From: Rhizobium sp. BT04
Lineage (GTDB): Bacteria > Pseudomonadota > Alphaproteobacteria > Rhizobiales > Rhizobiaceae
Reading direction: 5' to 3'
NCBI RefSeq assembly: GCF_030053135.1
Contig: NZ_CP125652.1
Span: 4,612,375-4,676,374, forward strand
DNA length: 64,000 bases
In this document: in pieces, positions 36,144 to 46,382 of the stretch
Layout: the number at the start of each line of letters is the position of its first letter
How positions within the stretch are numbered: position 1 is the first letter of the stretch
Translations under genes and position numbers: made by a program
The notes under the pieces: generated by a model
The model's database searches: none
Told to the model about the DNA's origin: nothing
The model's input: only the letters and a program-made list of their open reading frames with translations

Positions 36144-36349
36144 CGCTGCCGCGGTCCGGCCATCCATTTGATGATCACCATTGCCGGTAGGACCCAGAGC
36201 AGGCCGGTGAGCAGGAAATAGAGCAGGTGCCCCCACCAGGGCGCGTTGCCGAGCGTTGCCACCGCAATCGTATTCGCCACCAGCGCATAGACCAGCACGA
36301 GCACGATGATGAGGATCGTGCCGATGAATTTGCGGAGGCGGATGGGCAT
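36140..36349 (-). CDS. DUF2842 small membrane protein
   Basis: A 69-residue protein with two membrane helices ([17 protein letters not shown] and [19 protein letters not shown]) and a basic C-terminus, matching the alphaproteobacterial DUF2842 family. Function unknown. The stop codon lies in the end of a mosaic repeat. It is divergent from ctaA, the two starts 115 bases apart. Confidence 0.88.
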   Translation of the reverse strand: MPIRLRKFIGTILIIVLVLVYALVANTIAVATLGNAPWWGHLLYFLLTGLLWVLPAMVIIKWMAGPRQR

Positions 36350-36464
36350 CGGTTATCTCTCGGCAGGGACGGGACGAACCGGCGCGACGGCATGCCGCAA
36401 AGGTTCGGGGCTTGTTTTGCATGAGCCGGTGGGGCAAATCAACTGCCGGACAGAAGGAGACATC

Positions 36465-37568
36465 ATGGCCGTCGCAAACCCGACCACGGAACAGGCGATC
36501 CTGAGCGAAATGCGCAAGCAGAACCGCGACCGCCGCGCCTTGCGCTTCTGGCTGGGTTTCGTGCTTTTGGCGCTCTTCTGTCTCGTGCTCGTCGGTGGCG
36601 CCACGCGGCTGACCAATTCCGGCCTGTCGATCACCGAATGGAAGCCGATTCACGGCGTCATCCCGCCGCTCTCGGCTGCCGAATGGGAGGAGGAATTCCG
36701 CCTCTACCAGCGTATTCCCGAATTTCAGCAATTGAACAGCTCCATGACCGTCGACGAGTTCAAGGGCATCTTCTGGTGGGAATGGGCGCATCGGCTGATT
36801 GCCCGCGGCATCGGCGTGATCTTTGCGCTGCCGCTCCTCTATTTCTGGCTGACGGGGCGGATCGAAAAGCGCCTGCGCTGGCCGCTGGTCGGCATCCTGG
36901 CGCTCGGCGGCCTGCAGGGCTTTATCGGCTGGTGGATGGTGTCCTCGGGGCTGTCGGTTCGCACCGACGTCAGCCAGTACCGGTTGGCGACGCATCTCGT
37001 CATGGCCTGCCTGATCTTTGCCGGCTGCATGTGGATCATGCGTGGTCTCTCGCCACATTCCAACGATCGGGTGCCGTCACGCAGCTCGCGCGGCTTTGCC
37101 GCCGCGATCGCCATTTTCGCGCTGTTCCAGATCTATCTCGGCGCCCTGGTGGCGGGGCTCGACGCCGGTTTTTCCTACAATACCTGGCCGCTGATGGATG
37201 GCGCCGTCATCCCCTCCGATCTGATGATCCAGCAGCCGTTCTGGATCAATGTCTTCGAGAACCCCAAGACGGTGCAGTTCATCCACCGTTTCGGCGCCTA
37301 TACGCTCTTCGCGTTGACGCTCGTCAATATGGTGATTGCGCTTCGCGCCGCGCCATCGACGACCCATGCACGCCGCGCCGTGCTGCTCTTCGCGCTGGTG
37401 ACGCTGCAGGCGGCGATCGGCATCGCCACGCTGCTGATGCAGGTGCCGCTGCACTGGGGCCTGCTGCATCAGGCCGGGGCGCTTGTTGTTTTCGGTTTCG
37501 CTGTCGCCAACTGGCGCGGCTTTTACGGCGAATACCCGCACGGAACGATGATCGCCGAGCGCGATTGA
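36465..37568 (+). CDS. ctaA: Heme A synthase CtaA (COX15, type 2)
   Basis: A 367-residue inner-membrane protein that oxidises heme O to heme A for cytochrome aa3 oxidase. Eight helices are expected; heme-ligand His sites lie in [31 protein letters not shown] and [12 protein letters not shown]. The first loop carries [18 protein letters not shown], a hallmark of the COX15 type. The ATG at 36465 follows AAGGAGA. Confidence 0.95.
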   Translation: MAVANPTTEQAILSEMRKQNRDRRALRFWLGFVLLALFCLVLVGGATRLTNSGLSITEWKPIHGVIPPLSAAEWEEEFRLYQRIPEFQQLNSSMTVDEFKGIFWWEWAHRLIARGIGVIFALPLLYFWLTGRIEKRLRWPLVGILALGGLQGFIGWWMVSSGLSVRTDVSQYRLATHLVMACLIFAGCMWIMRGLSPHSNDRVPSRSSRGFAAAIAIFALFQIYLGALVAGLDAGFSYNTWPLMDGAVIPSDLMIQQPFWINVFENPKTVQFIHRFGAYTLFALTLVNMVIALRAAPSTTHARRAVLLFALVTLQAAIGIATLLMQVPLHWGLLHQAGALVVFGFAVANWRGFYGEYPHGTMIAERD

Positions 37569-37708
37569 AGCTGGGCCTCCAGGTGGCGGCGCGCACGGAT
37601 GAAAGTCGTTCATCACCAACGGGCAGTTTGCTGACTTAAACGTGTAATGTTGCACCGATATATGCAACCGCGTTAAGTTCGGCGAACAGCTACAGCGCGG
37701 AGGGGGCG

Positions 37709-38881
37709 ATGTCTAATAATTATGCCGGAATGCGCAGGGCATTGCAGGGGCAACCGGAGGGAACGATCGAGCGCTGCGCGCAACGCCTTCTCAACATTCG
37801 CAAGACGCTGATGCCATTGCGCACCCAGAAGAAAGAGAGCTCGCTGCTGCTGGCGACCTGGAACATTCGCGATTTCGATTCCAATAAATTTGGCTTCGGT
37901 CCACGCCTTCCGGAGACCTTTTATTATATCGCCGAGATGATCGCCTGCTTCGATCTGGTGGCGATCCAGGAAGTCAACCGCGACCTTTCGGCCCTGGAAA
38001 AGGTGATGAAAATCCTCGGCCGGGAATGGGACTATATCGCAACAGATACGACGGCCGGTTCTGGCGGCAATTCCGAGCGCATGGCCTTCGTCTACAACAC
38101 TGAAAAGGTCTGGTTCCGCAAGATAGCCGGCGAAGTCGTGCTGCCGGGAGGTCATCTCGTTGTTTCCAGCAAGAAGGTGAAGGCGCCGAAAGGCCAGCCC
38201 GATGTCGAGCCGAAGACGGTCGAGATGGAGCAGCAATTCGCCCGCAGCCCGTTTCTCGTGGCATTCCAGTCCGGTTGGTTCCGTTTTAGCCTCTGTACGG
38301 TGCATATCTACTACGGTGCGGATTCGGGCGAGCAGTTGAAACGGCGAATCGGGGAGATCAAGCAGCTCGTCGAATTTTTCGCCGACCGGCAGGATGAAGC
38401 CAGCAGCCAGGAACTCGACGTCAGCGGCGCCGTTGAAAACTATATCCTGCTTGGCGATTTCAACGTCGTCAGCCCCGAACATGAGACGATGAAGGCCCTG
38501 AAGAGCCACGGCTTCATGGTTCCGGCCGAGATCGACGGCAAGAAGGTGCGAAAGCTGGGCGACCATTTCTACGACCAGATCGCCGTGCGCGTGAAGGACA
38601 AGCGCTTCAAGGTGGTGACCGGCGGACTGATCGATCTTTATGCCGACGTCTTCCGCTCCACCGATGAGGACAGGGCCCTCTATGCGGGATTCCTGCCGAA
38701 GAGCGATCCGGAAGCAGATCCGAAATTCAAGGCAAAGACGCCTGAGGCGCTCTACGAGAAATGGCGGACTTGGCAGATGTCGGATCATGCCCCGCTATGG
38801 TTGGAGATCGATACCGATTTCACCGAGAGCTATCTTCAGAGGATTGCAGCCGGCGAGCCGCCCGGACCGAAGCCGGTCTAA
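37709..38881 (+). CDS. Endonuclease/exonuclease/phosphatase family protein
   Basis: A 390-residue protein with the DNase I-like fold motifs: ATWNIRDFDSNKF (metal Asn), DLVAIQEVN (Glu), YILLGDFNVVSP (Asp/Asn) and the final SDHAPL (Asp-His). No signal peptide, so probably cytoplasmic. Substrates in this superfamily range from nucleic acids to phosphoinositides, so no specific reaction is given. Its end overlaps the convergent TauE/SafE gene by four bases. Confidence 0.88.
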   Translation: MSNNYAGMRRALQGQPEGTIERCAQRLLNIRKTLMPLRTQKKESSLLLATWNIRDFDSNKFGFGPRLPETFYYIAEMIACFDLVAIQEVNRDLSALEKVMKILGREWDYIATDTTAGSGGNSERMAFVYNTEKVWFRKIAGEVVLPGGHLVVSSKKVKAPKGQPDVEPKTVEMEQQFARSPFLVAFQSGWFRFSLCTVHIYYGADSGEQLKRRIGEIKQLVEFFADRQDEASSQELDVSGAVENYILLGDFNVVSPEHETMKALKSHGFMVPAEIDGKKVRKLGDHFYDQIAVRVKDKRFKVVTGGLIDLYADVFRSTDEDRALYAGFLPKSDPEADPKFKAKTPEALYEKWRTWQMSDHAPLWLEIDTDFTESYLQRIAAGEPPGPKPV

Positions 38882-39669
38882 CGCAGCACCCCATCGAGCA
38901 GCGGCATACCGATGATCGCGGCGGCGGCGATCAGGACATAGCAGGCGATGCGGAAGGTCCGTTCCTCGGCGAGCCCGAACAGTTTCGAACCGCCGTAGAG
39001 CCCGACCGCATAGCTCGGCAGGGTGACGACGGTGAGTGCGAAGACGGCAGGTACGAATAGTCCGCCGACATAGTAGCTGATGACGCTTAAGACGGTCGAG
39101 ATCGAGAAATAGAGAACGACATTCGCCCGCACGCGGGTGAAGTCGCTCTTGCCGCCGAGCCAATAGGCGACGACGGGCGGGCCGCCGAGTTGCGCGGCAC
39201 CGCTGAACAACCCGGCGATCAAGCCGATGCCGCTCGTTAGCGGCGCGGATGGCTCGCCTTGGTAGCGCCATCCAGATACGAGGAGCGCGAGCAAACTGAT
39301 CGCGATGATCGTGATACTCCAACGCAAGAGCAGCGGGTCGAGCAACGCCAGCATCGCCGTGCCGGCCGGTATGCCGAGGGCGGCACCCGCCGCCATGACG
39401 AAGACCTCGCGCCGGTTGGCACCGCGCCAGGCCGGCGGGATCATCCCGAGTGAGGCAATGCCGTCGATGACGATCAGAATCGGCGAGATCAACTTCGGCC
39501 CGACGATCGCGCCGCCCAGCGGAACGAAGATCAGCGCGGCGCCGAAGCCCGAAAAGCCGCGGGCAAGCCCGGCGATGAAGGCAAAGGCCATCAGCGCATA
39601 GATGCCATGGTCGGGCAGGGCGGCGGTAAACCATGCGTGCACGCCATCGACCAGCGCATCGAGCGTCAT
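38878..39669 (-). CDS. TauE/SafE-family (UPF0721) membrane permease
   Basis: A 263-residue protein with about eight helices and the internal duplication typical of the family (FIAGLARGFSGFGAALIFVPL and LIAGLFSGAAQLGGPPVVAYW). Family members export sulfite or sulfoacetate or have unknown anion substrates. It is convergent with the preceding nuclease-like gene. Confidence 0.9.
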   Translation of the reverse strand: MTLDALVDGVHAWFTAALPDHGIYALMAFAFIAGLARGFSGFGAALIFVPLGGAIVGPKLISPILIVIDGIASLGMIPPAWRGANRREVFVMAAGAALGIPAGTAMLALLDPLLLRWSITIIAISLLALLVSGWRYQGEPSAPLTSGIGLIAGLFSGAAQLGGPPVVAYWLGGKSDFTRVRANVVLYFSISTVLSVISYYVGGLFVPAVFALTVVTLPSYAVGLYGGSKLFGLAEERTFRIACYVLIAAAAIIGMPLLDGVLR

Positions 39670-39848
39670 GACATCAGACTCCGTGATTCGGGAACGGCAG
39701 GCGAGGAAGGTCTGCTCTCATAGCCCAATCGTTGCCGACGATCGAGCCGAAAGCGAGTAGCGGCCGCCGAGGCAGGCGGCCGCGAGATCATGATGATGAG
39801 ATCGACACGAAGCTTGAGCGGCATCACGTCGATGCCGCCGCTCCCGCC

Positions 39849-40781
39849 TTACGAGGCGAGCATCAGGTCCATGTTCTGGACGGCGGCGCCCGATGCGCCC
39901 TTGCCGAGATTGTCGAGCAGCGCCACGAGGTTCACCTGCGAAGCGCCCGGGGTGCCGAAGACGAAGAGCTTCATCGTGTCCTTGCCTTCGAGCTCGACAG
40001 CGTTGACACGGGGCAGGGCCTTGCTTTCGGCCAGCGGCACGACATTGACGATATCCTGGCCGGCATAATGGGCGACGAGGGCGGCGTGGATGCTCTCCAT
40101 CGTCGTGCCCTCGGCGAGATCGTCGAGGTGCAGCGGCACCTGCACGATCATGCCTTGCGCGAACTTGCCGACCGACGGCGAGAAGATCGGCGCGCGGTCG
40201 AGCAGGCCGTGCACGGTCATCTCGGGCACGTGTTTGTGGGTCAGCGGCAGGCCGTAGAGGAAATGCGGCGCGGTGATCGCATCCGGGTGGTCCGGATTTT
40301 CCATCTGCGCGATCATCTGCTTGCCGCCGCCGGTATAACCGGAGACCGCGTTGACCGTGATGGGGTAACCGTCCGGCAGAATGCCGGCGGCGCGCAACGG
40401 CCGGATGAGGCCGATCGCGCCCGTCGGATAGCAGCCGGGATTGGCGACGAAACGGGCGGCCTTGATCCTGTCGGCCTGGGCGCCGTCCATTTCGGCAAAG
40501 CCATAGGCCCAGCCGGGATTGACGCGGAAGGCGGTCGAGGTGTCGATGACGCGCACATTGTTGTTGGCCGAAACCATCTGAACCGCTTCCTTCGACGCGT
40601 CGTCGGGCAGGCAGAGAATGGCAATGTCGGCGCTGTTCAGCATGTCCTCGCGCAGGGCGGCGTTGCGCCGCTCGGCTTCGGGAATGGACAGAAGCTCGAC
40701 ATCGCGGCGGCCGGCCATGCGCGTGCGGATCTGCAGACCCGTCGTGCCGTGTTCGCCGTCGATGAAGATTTTCGGTGCCAT
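39849..40781 (-). CDS. argC: N-acetyl-gamma-glutamyl-phosphate reductase (ArgC, type 2)
   Basis: A 310-residue enzyme that reduces N-acetylglutamyl phosphate to the semialdehyde in arginine synthesis. NADP-binding start [15 protein letters not shown] and catalytic Cys in [15 protein letters not shown] (about residue 117), then the SGYTGGGK motif. The short form and GEHGTTG start define the type 2 class common in Alphaproteobacteria. It lies 62 bases downstream of speB on the same strand. Confidence 0.95.
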   Translation of the reverse strand: MAPKIFIDGEHGTTGLQIRTRMAGRRDVELLSIPEAERRNAALREDMLNSADIAILCLPDDASKEAVQMVSANNNVRVIDTSTAFRVNPGWAYGFAEMDGAQADRIKAARFVANPGCYPTGAIGLIRPLRAAGILPDGYPITVNAVSGYTGGGKQMIAQMENPDHPDAITAPHFLYGLPLTHKHVPEMTVHGLLDRAPIFSPSVGKFAQGMIVQVPLHLDDLAEGTTMESIHAALVAHYAGQDIVNVVPLAESKALPRVNAVELEGKDTMKLFVFGTPGASQVNLVALLDNLGKGASGAAVQNMDLMLAS

Positions 40782-40842
40782 GTTAAACCTGCGCTTTCAA
40801 TGGGTTCTGAAGGTTTCCGGATTCAGTTTGAGCGATGATAAG

Positions 40843-41805
40843 TCAGCCTTGTGACACGGCGATGGCGCGTCGCTCGGCATGAAGCCCCAGCATATACATC
40901 GCCACCGTTGCCCCCGCAATGGCGGTGATATCGGCATGATCGTAGGGCGGCGACACCTCGACGACGTCGGCGCCGCGGATATCGAGCTGGTGCAGACGCT
41001 GCAGCACCGAGAGGATCTTGGCGCTCGACGGCCCGCCGGCAACCGGCGTGCCGGTGCCCGGCGCAAAGGCCGGATCGAGGCAATCGATATCGAAGGTGAG
41101 ATAGGCCGGCGCCCCGCGCGTGTGGGAGATGATCGCCGAGGCGATGTCGCTGGCGCTCATCTCCTCAACCTGATGACCGTAGAGGATATTGACGCCGCAA
41201 TCCTCGGGCGCATGGGTGCGGATGCCGATCTGGATCGAGCGGTCGGGATCGATGATGCCCTCGCGGACGGCCCGTGCCACGAAGGAGCCGTGGTCGATGC
41301 GTCGGTCTTCGTCGAACCAGGTGTCCTGGTGCGCGTCGAATTGCACGAGCGCCAGCGGTCCATGTTTTGCCGCATGGGCTTTCAGCAGCGGCCAGGTGAC
41401 GTAGTGATCGCCGCCGAGCGTCAGCAAAAAGGGGCCGCTGTCGAGGATGGCGTTCGCCTGGCGTTCGATGGCCGCGGGCGTATCCTGATGATTGCCATAG
41501 TCGAGCAGGCAATCGCCGTAGTCGATCACCGCCATCTCGGCGAAGAGCTCGCGGTTGAACGGATATTGCGGATCATTGTCGAAGATTGCCGAGGCGCGCC
41601 GGATCGCTTGCGGTCCGAAGCGCGTGCCCGGCCTGTTCGAGGTCGCGGCATCGAAGGGAATACCCCAGACGGCAACGTCGACGCCGGCAAGCTCCTTGGT
41701 GAAGCGGCGGCGCATGAAGGATAGCGCTCCGGCAAAGGTCGGATCGCCGGCGGCGGAGGTGAGGCTGGTGGCGGTGAAGGCGTGGTCAATCGATCTGTTC
41801 GCCAA
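40843..41805 (-). CDS. speB: Agmatinase/ureohydrolase (SpeB-like)
   Basis: A 320-residue arginase-family enzyme with the metal-binding motifs LTLGGDHYVTWPLL, VQFDAHQDT and TFDIDCLDPAFAPGTGTP. It probably splits agmatine to putrescine and urea; guanidinobutyrase activity is an alternative. The start is best placed at the TTG at 41805, six bases after AAGGAG; the frame runs on to 41907 without a good start. It is followed by argC. Confidence 0.9.
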   Translation of the reverse strand: MANRSIDHAFTATSLTSAAGDPTFAGALSFMRRRFTKELAGVDVAVWGIPFDAATSNRPGTRFGPQAIRRASAIFDNDPQYPFNRELFAEMAVIDYGDCLLDYGNHQDTPAAIERQANAILDSGPFLLTLGGDHYVTWPLLKAHAAKHGPLALVQFDAHQDTWFDEDRRIDHGSFVARAVREGIIDPDRSIQIGIRTHAPEDCGVNILYGHQVEEMSASDIASAIISHTRGAPAYLTFDIDCLDPAFAPGTGTPVAGGPSSAKILSVLQRLHQLDIRGADVVEVSPPYDHADITAIAGATVAMYMLGLHAERRAIAVSQG

Positions 41806-41986
41806 GTCATGCTCCTTTTTTCGGTCGCAGAACCACAGTCGCGTTCGATGCGGACGCTGCATTGCATGACGCCGTTCGACACCGGAGCGTCGGGCGGCGG
41901 GTCTCACGCGAAGGATTGGCCGATCCCCTGCGCGCGCAGAAAGGGGTAGGCGAGGTGCAGGCAGATTTCAAGCAATCGTTCGGATG

Positions 41987-42015
41987 ACGGCCGCTCATTG
42001 TCACCGAGCGGCCGT
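41987..42015. terminator. Strong inverted repeat, candidate terminator
   Basis: Perfect 10-base arms ACGGCCGCTC and GAGCGGCCGT around a 9-base loop, followed on the plus strand by CCTTTTCC. It lies 17 bases after the stop of the CmlA-like exporter and may end its transcript or insulate speB. Confidence 0.5.
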
Positions 42016-42031
42016 CCTTTTCCCGTCTGCC

Positions 42032-43216
42032 TCAGACCGGCTCTCGCAGGCACCACAATCCCGCGAGTGTCGTCAGCGCGGTTACACAGATATAGCCCAC
42101 AAGCGGCCAGGCGCTGTCGCCGCCGAGCAGAAGCACGAAGACGGTTCCGGCAAAGCCGACGATGATGCTTTCGACACAGAAATACAACGCGACCGCCGTT
42201 CCTGCCGTGTCGCCAAAGGCCTCAAGCGCGCCGTTGGCGGTGACCGCCGTCGCAAGGACGATGCCGATCGCGATGATCCACATCGGCACGACGAAGCTGA
42301 CAAGGGAAGGCTGCAGAAACACCTCTCCAAAAGCAAGCAGCACGGCGCCGAGAAGCAGCATCGCCATGCCTCTCGCAAGGCTGCCTGCAATGCCCCATCG
42401 CATGACAAAGCGTTTGGCGAATGGCGCCGTCACGATCATCACCAGCGCCACCGTGGCAAAGGCGACGCTGAAGGCGATGCCGGAAAAGCCGGCTTTGTCG
42501 ATCAGGATACGGGGTGCCGTCGAGAAGAAGACGAAGAAGGCGCCCATCGCGGTACTGAAGCCTGATGTATAAACCCAGAAGGGAAAGCTTGTGAGGATCG
42601 GGCGAAGAGCAATCTTCGCGGTGGCGGCGGGGCGGGTCTCATGCCACCGCAAACCGGCATTGAAAAGGGCGGCAACCGAAAGCAGGCCGATGACGAGGAA
42701 GATGGCGCGCCAGCCGAAGCGATCGGCGATCAAGGCTCCGGCAATCGGACCCAGTGCAGGCACGAAAGAGAGGATGGAGCCGAGAAGGCTATAGATCGTG
42801 CTGCTTTCGGGACGCCCGGCGTAGACGTCGCGCACCGTTGCGAAAGTTGCTACCAAGGCCGCCGACGCACCGACTGCCTGCAGCAATCTCAAGCTCACGA
42901 AGAGCGGCGCCGACGAGGTGCCGGCAAGCAGCAGGGATGAAGCGGCAAAGGCCGCCGCGCCTGCGAGCAGCACGGGCCGTCGTCCAACAATATCGGAAAT
43001 CGGGCCGAAGACGATCTGGCCGACACCGAGCACGAGCATGTAGAGGCTGAGGGTCAGTTGAATGACGGCCGGCGAGGTGCCGAGCGCAGCAGGCATAACA
43101 GGCACAATCGGCAGATAAATATCCATGGCCAGGGAGGTCAGGATGTCGAAAGGCGCCATCAGCGCCAAGGCTGCTGGCACGGAATAGGTCCAGCGCTGGA
43201 TTTTGATATAAGACAT
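42032..43216 (-). CDS. MFS drug exporter of the Bcr/CflA group, close to CmlA/FloR
   Basis: A 394-residue protein with 12 predicted helices. It shares with chloramphenicol exporters the start SVPAALALMAPFDILTSLAM, then DIYLPIVPVMPAALG, the motif-A loop GPISDIVGRRPVLLAG and the LRLLQAVGASAALVATFATV block. The ATG at 43216 is preferred over 43234. By family it exports phenicol-like drugs by proton antiport, but natural substrates may differ. It is divergent from an acyltransferase gene. Confidence 0.87.
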   Translation of the reverse strand: MSYIKIQRWTYSVPAALALMAPFDILTSLAMDIYLPIVPVMPAALGTSPAVIQLTLSLYMLVLGVGQIVFGPISDIVGRRPVLLAGAAAFAASSLLLAGTSSAPLFVSLRLLQAVGASAALVATFATVRDVYAGRPESSTIYSLLGSILSFVPALGPIAGALIADRFGWRAIFLVIGLLSVAALFNAGLRWHETRPAATAKIALRPILTSFPFWVYTSGFSTAMGAFFVFFSTAPRILIDKAGFSGIAFSVAFATVALVMIVTAPFAKRFVMRWGIAGSLARGMAMLLLGAVLLAFGEVFLQPSLVSFVVPMWIIAIGIVLATAVTANGALEAFGDTAGTAVALYFCVESIIVGFAGTVFVLLLGGDSAWPLVGYICVTALTTLAGLWCLREPV

Positions 43217-43599
43217 GAGAAAGCATCCGCTCAAATGAGTTCATTCGGCGGCGATCTGTCTTTTCATCAATATCGGAATTGGCCGGACAGACGCCGCAAC
43301 AACAGGGCAGAGTTGTTGCGGCCTATTTGTCTGCGGACTTGGTTGTTCCCATCATGCGACCCCGACTGCAGCTTCGCTCATTGCCGAAGCGCTTTGCGTC
43401 TTGTCTAGCAGCGTAGCCGAGGCGCGGCAACAGGAGGGCTATCCTGCTCGCGGCCCGACGATATGAATAAAGCTGGGGTTTAGTTGAATTCTTTTTAAAA
43501 TCCACGCTTGCAGAAAATTGCATGATTACCTATGCAAGGCCGGGTTGCAGATTCGGCCTTATGGTCGGCAAGAGCATTATATTTTAGGAAATATTTACA
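43217..43599. other. Divergent intergenic region with a strong hairpin
   Basis: About 380 bases between the exporter and acyltransferase starts. It holds a perfect 11-base inverted repeat at 43293-43322 (GCCGCAACAAC and GTTGTTGCGGC). No gene is supported. The hairpin would lie in the exporter's leader RNA. Confidence 0.5.
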
Positions 43600-45576
43600 G
43601 TGATTTACCGCAGAGAGATTGATGGCTTGCGGGCGGCCGCGGTGGTGCCCGTAATTCTGTTTCATGCGGGCTTCAGTCTCTTCACCGGCGGCTTCATCGG
43701 GGTCGATGTTTTCTTCGTGATCAGCGGCTTTCTAATAACCTCGATCATTCTTGAGGAGATGCGCAAAGGTACTTTCTCGCTAGTGGCATTCTACGAGCGC
43801 CGCGCCCGCCGTCTCCTGCCGGCCCTGTTTCTTGTCATCTTGTGCTGCTTGCCCTTCGCTTGGCTCTGGGTCATGCCGGAGGAGTTTCGTGACTTCTCCG
43901 ACAGCCTGATTGCCACCAGCCTCTCCGGCGCAAATTTCCTGTTCTGGTTCAAGAGCGGCTATTTCGCGCCGGAGGCCGGAGAGGTGCCGCTGCTCCACAT
44001 CTGGAGCCTCGCCGTCGAAGAGCAATATTACATGTTCTTTCCGCTGCTCGTGATCTTCATGTGGAAGCGTAAGCCGAACTGGCTCTTGGCAACCCTGGTT
44101 GCGATCGCGTTTGCCAGCCTTGCCTACAGCGAGTGGGCGTCCCGCGTCTTTCCCTCGGCCAATTTCTATTTCCTGCCCTCGCGAGCCTGGGAATTTCTGG
44201 CCGGGTCGATCTGCAGTTTCATAGAGTCGAAGGGAAAAAAGCGCGGCAGCGATCCGTTGTCGCTCCTTGGCTTCGGCATGATCGCCTTCTCCGTGTTCTA
44301 TTTCGATGAAACCTCGCCCATTCCATCCACGCTGGCCCTGGTTCCGGTGGTGGGCGCGATGCTCGTGCTGCTCTTTGCGCGACAGGGAACCTGGGTGGCG
44401 GCACTGCTTTCGACCCGCGCCTTCATTACCGTTGGGAAGATCAGCTACAGCGCCTATCTGTGGCATCAGCCGATCTTTGCCTTTGCGCGCATTCGCAGCA
44501 TTGATCCGCCTCCGATCACCGAGATGGGTGCTCTTGCCTGCTTTTCTCTTGTGCTAGGTTATCTCTCGTGGCGTTTCGTCGAGCAGCCGTTCCGCAGGAG
44601 CCAGCACCGATTGCTGCCGTCCCGTCGCGGCCTGACCCTATCGGCATCGGCGATGCTTGCCGCATTCATAGCGTTCGGGCTTTATGGCCACGATACCAGG
44701 GGCATCCCCTGGCGCCTGCCAGAGCCGATCAAGGATTTTATCGCGGACAGCGAATGGAGCAAGACGTGCCTTGTCGAAAGCGGCTCGGGCTGGGATGGGA
44801 TGCCGATCAAGAACTGCATATTCAACGGCAGTCACGCGCAGATATATGCAATCCTTGGAGATTCCCTGGCATCGGCGCTGACGCCGGCACTTGCCAGGCG
44901 TCTGGATGGCATGAATATCGGCCTGGAGCAGATCACGCACAGTTTTTGTGCGCCGGTCGCCGACGTTTCGATGGTCCCGCTCCAGGCGCGTGAATGTGGC
45001 GCCTTCAACACCGCGGCGATAGATTATCTCGTCAAGAGCAAGGTGAAAACTGTCGTTCTCGCCGCCTCCTGGAAGATCTTTTTCGAGCAATCGCGATACG
45101 TGTTCAGGGGCGAGGAAGTCGCGAAGTCCGACGCAAGGCAGAGGTTAAGGGAAGCCTTCGACAAAACCGTCGCCGAGCTGACAGCGGCCGGCATCCGCGT
45201 CGTCATCGTCTATCCTCATCCGCGCGGCGACACGGAGATCGCAGCCAAGGTCGCCAAGCTGATGCACAAGGGCATGCCGGCGCCGACCATCACCATCCCT
45301 CAGGATGAATTTCTCCAGCAATCACTGCCGTCCTACGCCTATCTCGACGATCCGAAAGACAAGCATGTCCTGCGCGTCGATCCGGCCAAGATCTTCTGCG
45401 GGATAGAGGCGGGGCGATGCGATCTGGCGCGGGGAGGCAAGGCTTTGATTTTCGACAAGGTGCATTTCACCCCGACGGGGGCAGATGCCGTCGCCGACGA
45501 AATTCTGGTTGCTCTGAAGCGAGACGACATGACGGCGGGGAATGGCGTGGCGGCCCTCTCTTCCGACCAATTCTAA
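43600..45576 (+). CDS. OafA/YrhL-type acyltransferase with SGNH domain
   Basis: A 658-residue inner-membrane protein. An N-terminal acyltransferase-3 domain has about ten helices with IDGLRAAAVVPVILFHAGF and FVISGFLIT. A C-terminal periplasmic SGNH-like domain follows, with AILGDSLASAL and the final FDKVHFTPTGA (Asp-x-x-His). Such proteins O-acetylate surface polysaccharides. The GTG start at 43600 follows TAGGAAA. The TAA stop is part of a mosaic repeat. Confidence 0.9.
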   Translation: MIYRREIDGLRAAAVVPVILFHAGFSLFTGGFIGVDVFFVISGFLITSIILEEMRKGTFSLVAFYERRARRLLPALFLVILCCLPFAWLWVMPEEFRDFSDSLIATSLSGANFLFWFKSGYFAPEAGEVPLLHIWSLAVEEQYYMFFPLLVIFMWKRKPNWLLATLVAIAFASLAYSEWASRVFPSANFYFLPSRAWEFLAGSICSFIESKGKKRGSDPLSLLGFGMIAFSVFYFDETSPIPSTLALVPVVGAMLVLLFARQGTWVAALLSTRAFITVGKISYSAYLWHQPIFAFARIRSIDPPPITEMGALACFSLVLGYLSWRFVEQPFRRSQHRLLPSRRGLTLSASAMLAAFIAFGLYGHDTRGIPWRLPEPIKDFIADSEWSKTCLVESGSGWDGMPIKNCIFNGSHAQIYAILGDSLASALTPALARRLDGMNIGLEQITHSFCAPVADVSMVPLQARECGAFNTAAIDYLVKSKVKTVVLAASWKIFFEQSRYVFRGEEVAKSDARQRLREAFDKTVAELTAAGIRVVIVYPHPRGDTEIAAKVAKLMHKGMPAPTITIPQDEFLQQSLPSYAYLDDPKDKHVLRVDPAKIFCGIEAGRCDLARGGKALIFDKVHFTPTGADAVADEILVALKRDDMTAGNGVAALSSDQF

Positions 45577-45674
45577 AGCGCGTCGCAATCTTCAGGCTCG
45601 CTTCTTCCGCCTTTTGTTTCACGCATGCCGCTACCGCAGAACCGCTGCATACGTTTGTGCGACATGTTTGAGGC
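45573..45674. repeat. Rhizobial palindromic mosaic repeat, copy 2 (inverted relative to copy 1)
   Basis: Starts CTAAAGCGCGTCGCAATCTT and continues through a TTTTGTTTCACGCATGCCG core to GCGACATGTTTGAGG. It is the reverse complement layout of 36036-36143 with several base changes. Its first bases form the stop codon of the acyltransferase gene. Confidence 0.72.
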
Positions 45675-45859
45675 TTGATATAGAAAGGGTGGGGTGGTTT
45701 CGGCCGACATTCTGTCCGGGGGCAGCTTGCTTTAAGCCCGTTTCCCGGAATTCCCTAAGCCCGCAGGCTGCTGCACCTCTCAAGGAGTGTCCTTTGTGCG
45801 TCTTGAAGGACGCGCAGCGCTGCAATGGTTTTGTCCCTTTTATCGAAAGCCGATTGCAA

Positions 45860-45889
45860 AACAAAAAAGGCCGGGTTGCCCCGGCCTTC
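45860..45889 (-). terminator. Rho-independent terminator of rpsI
   Basis: On the minus strand AAGGCCGGG-GCAA-CCCGGCCTT is followed by TTTTGTTTT, just after the rpsI stop. A stable stem with a T run ends the rplM-rpsI operon. Confidence 0.9.
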
Positions 45890-45912
45890 GTAATTCCGTC
45901 TGTCCGAAGCGA

Positions 45913-46380
45913 TTAACGCTTGGAGAACTGGAACGAGCGGCGGGCCTTCGCCTTGCCGTACTTCTTGCGTTCGACGACGCGGCTGTCGCGGGTCAGGAAG
46001 CCGCCCTTCTTCAGCACCGAGCGAAGGCCCGGTTCGAAGTAGGTGAGCGCCTTGGACAGGCCATGGCGAACTGCACCGGCCTGGCCGGACAAGCCGCCGC
46101 CGGCAACGGTTGCGATGATGTCGAACTGGCCGTCACGGGCAGCCGCAACGATCGGCTGGCGCAGGATCATCTGCAGCACCGGACGAGCGAAATATTCCGC
46201 GAATTCCTTGCCGTTGACGATGATCTTGCCGGAGCCCGGCTTGACCCAGACGCGGGCGACAGCGTTCTTGCGCTTGCCGGTCGCATAGGAGCGGCCGAGC
46301 GAATCGACCTTGCGGACGTGAGCCGGAGCGGCTGCTTCGGAAACCGTGCCGAGATCCTTCAGGGAGGAGAGGTCAGCCAT
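45913..46380 (-). CDS. rpsI: 30S ribosomal protein S9
   Basis: A 155-residue protein. After an N-terminal extension usual in Alphaproteobacteria, the S9 domain begins at [21 protein letters not shown] and ends with the conserved basic tail [22 protein letters not shown]. It binds 16S rRNA in the small-subunit head, the tail reaching the P-site tRNA. It sits two bases downstream of rplM in the usual pair. Confidence 0.98.
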   Translation of the reverse strand: MADLSSLKDLGTVSEAAAPAHVRKVDSLGRSYATGKRKNAVARVWVKPGSGKIIVNGKEFAEYFARPVLQMILRQPIVAAARDGQFDIIATVAGGGLSGQAGAVRHGLSKALTYFEPGLRSVLKKGGFLTRDSRVVERKKYGKAKARRSFQFSKR

Positions 46381-46382
46381 GA

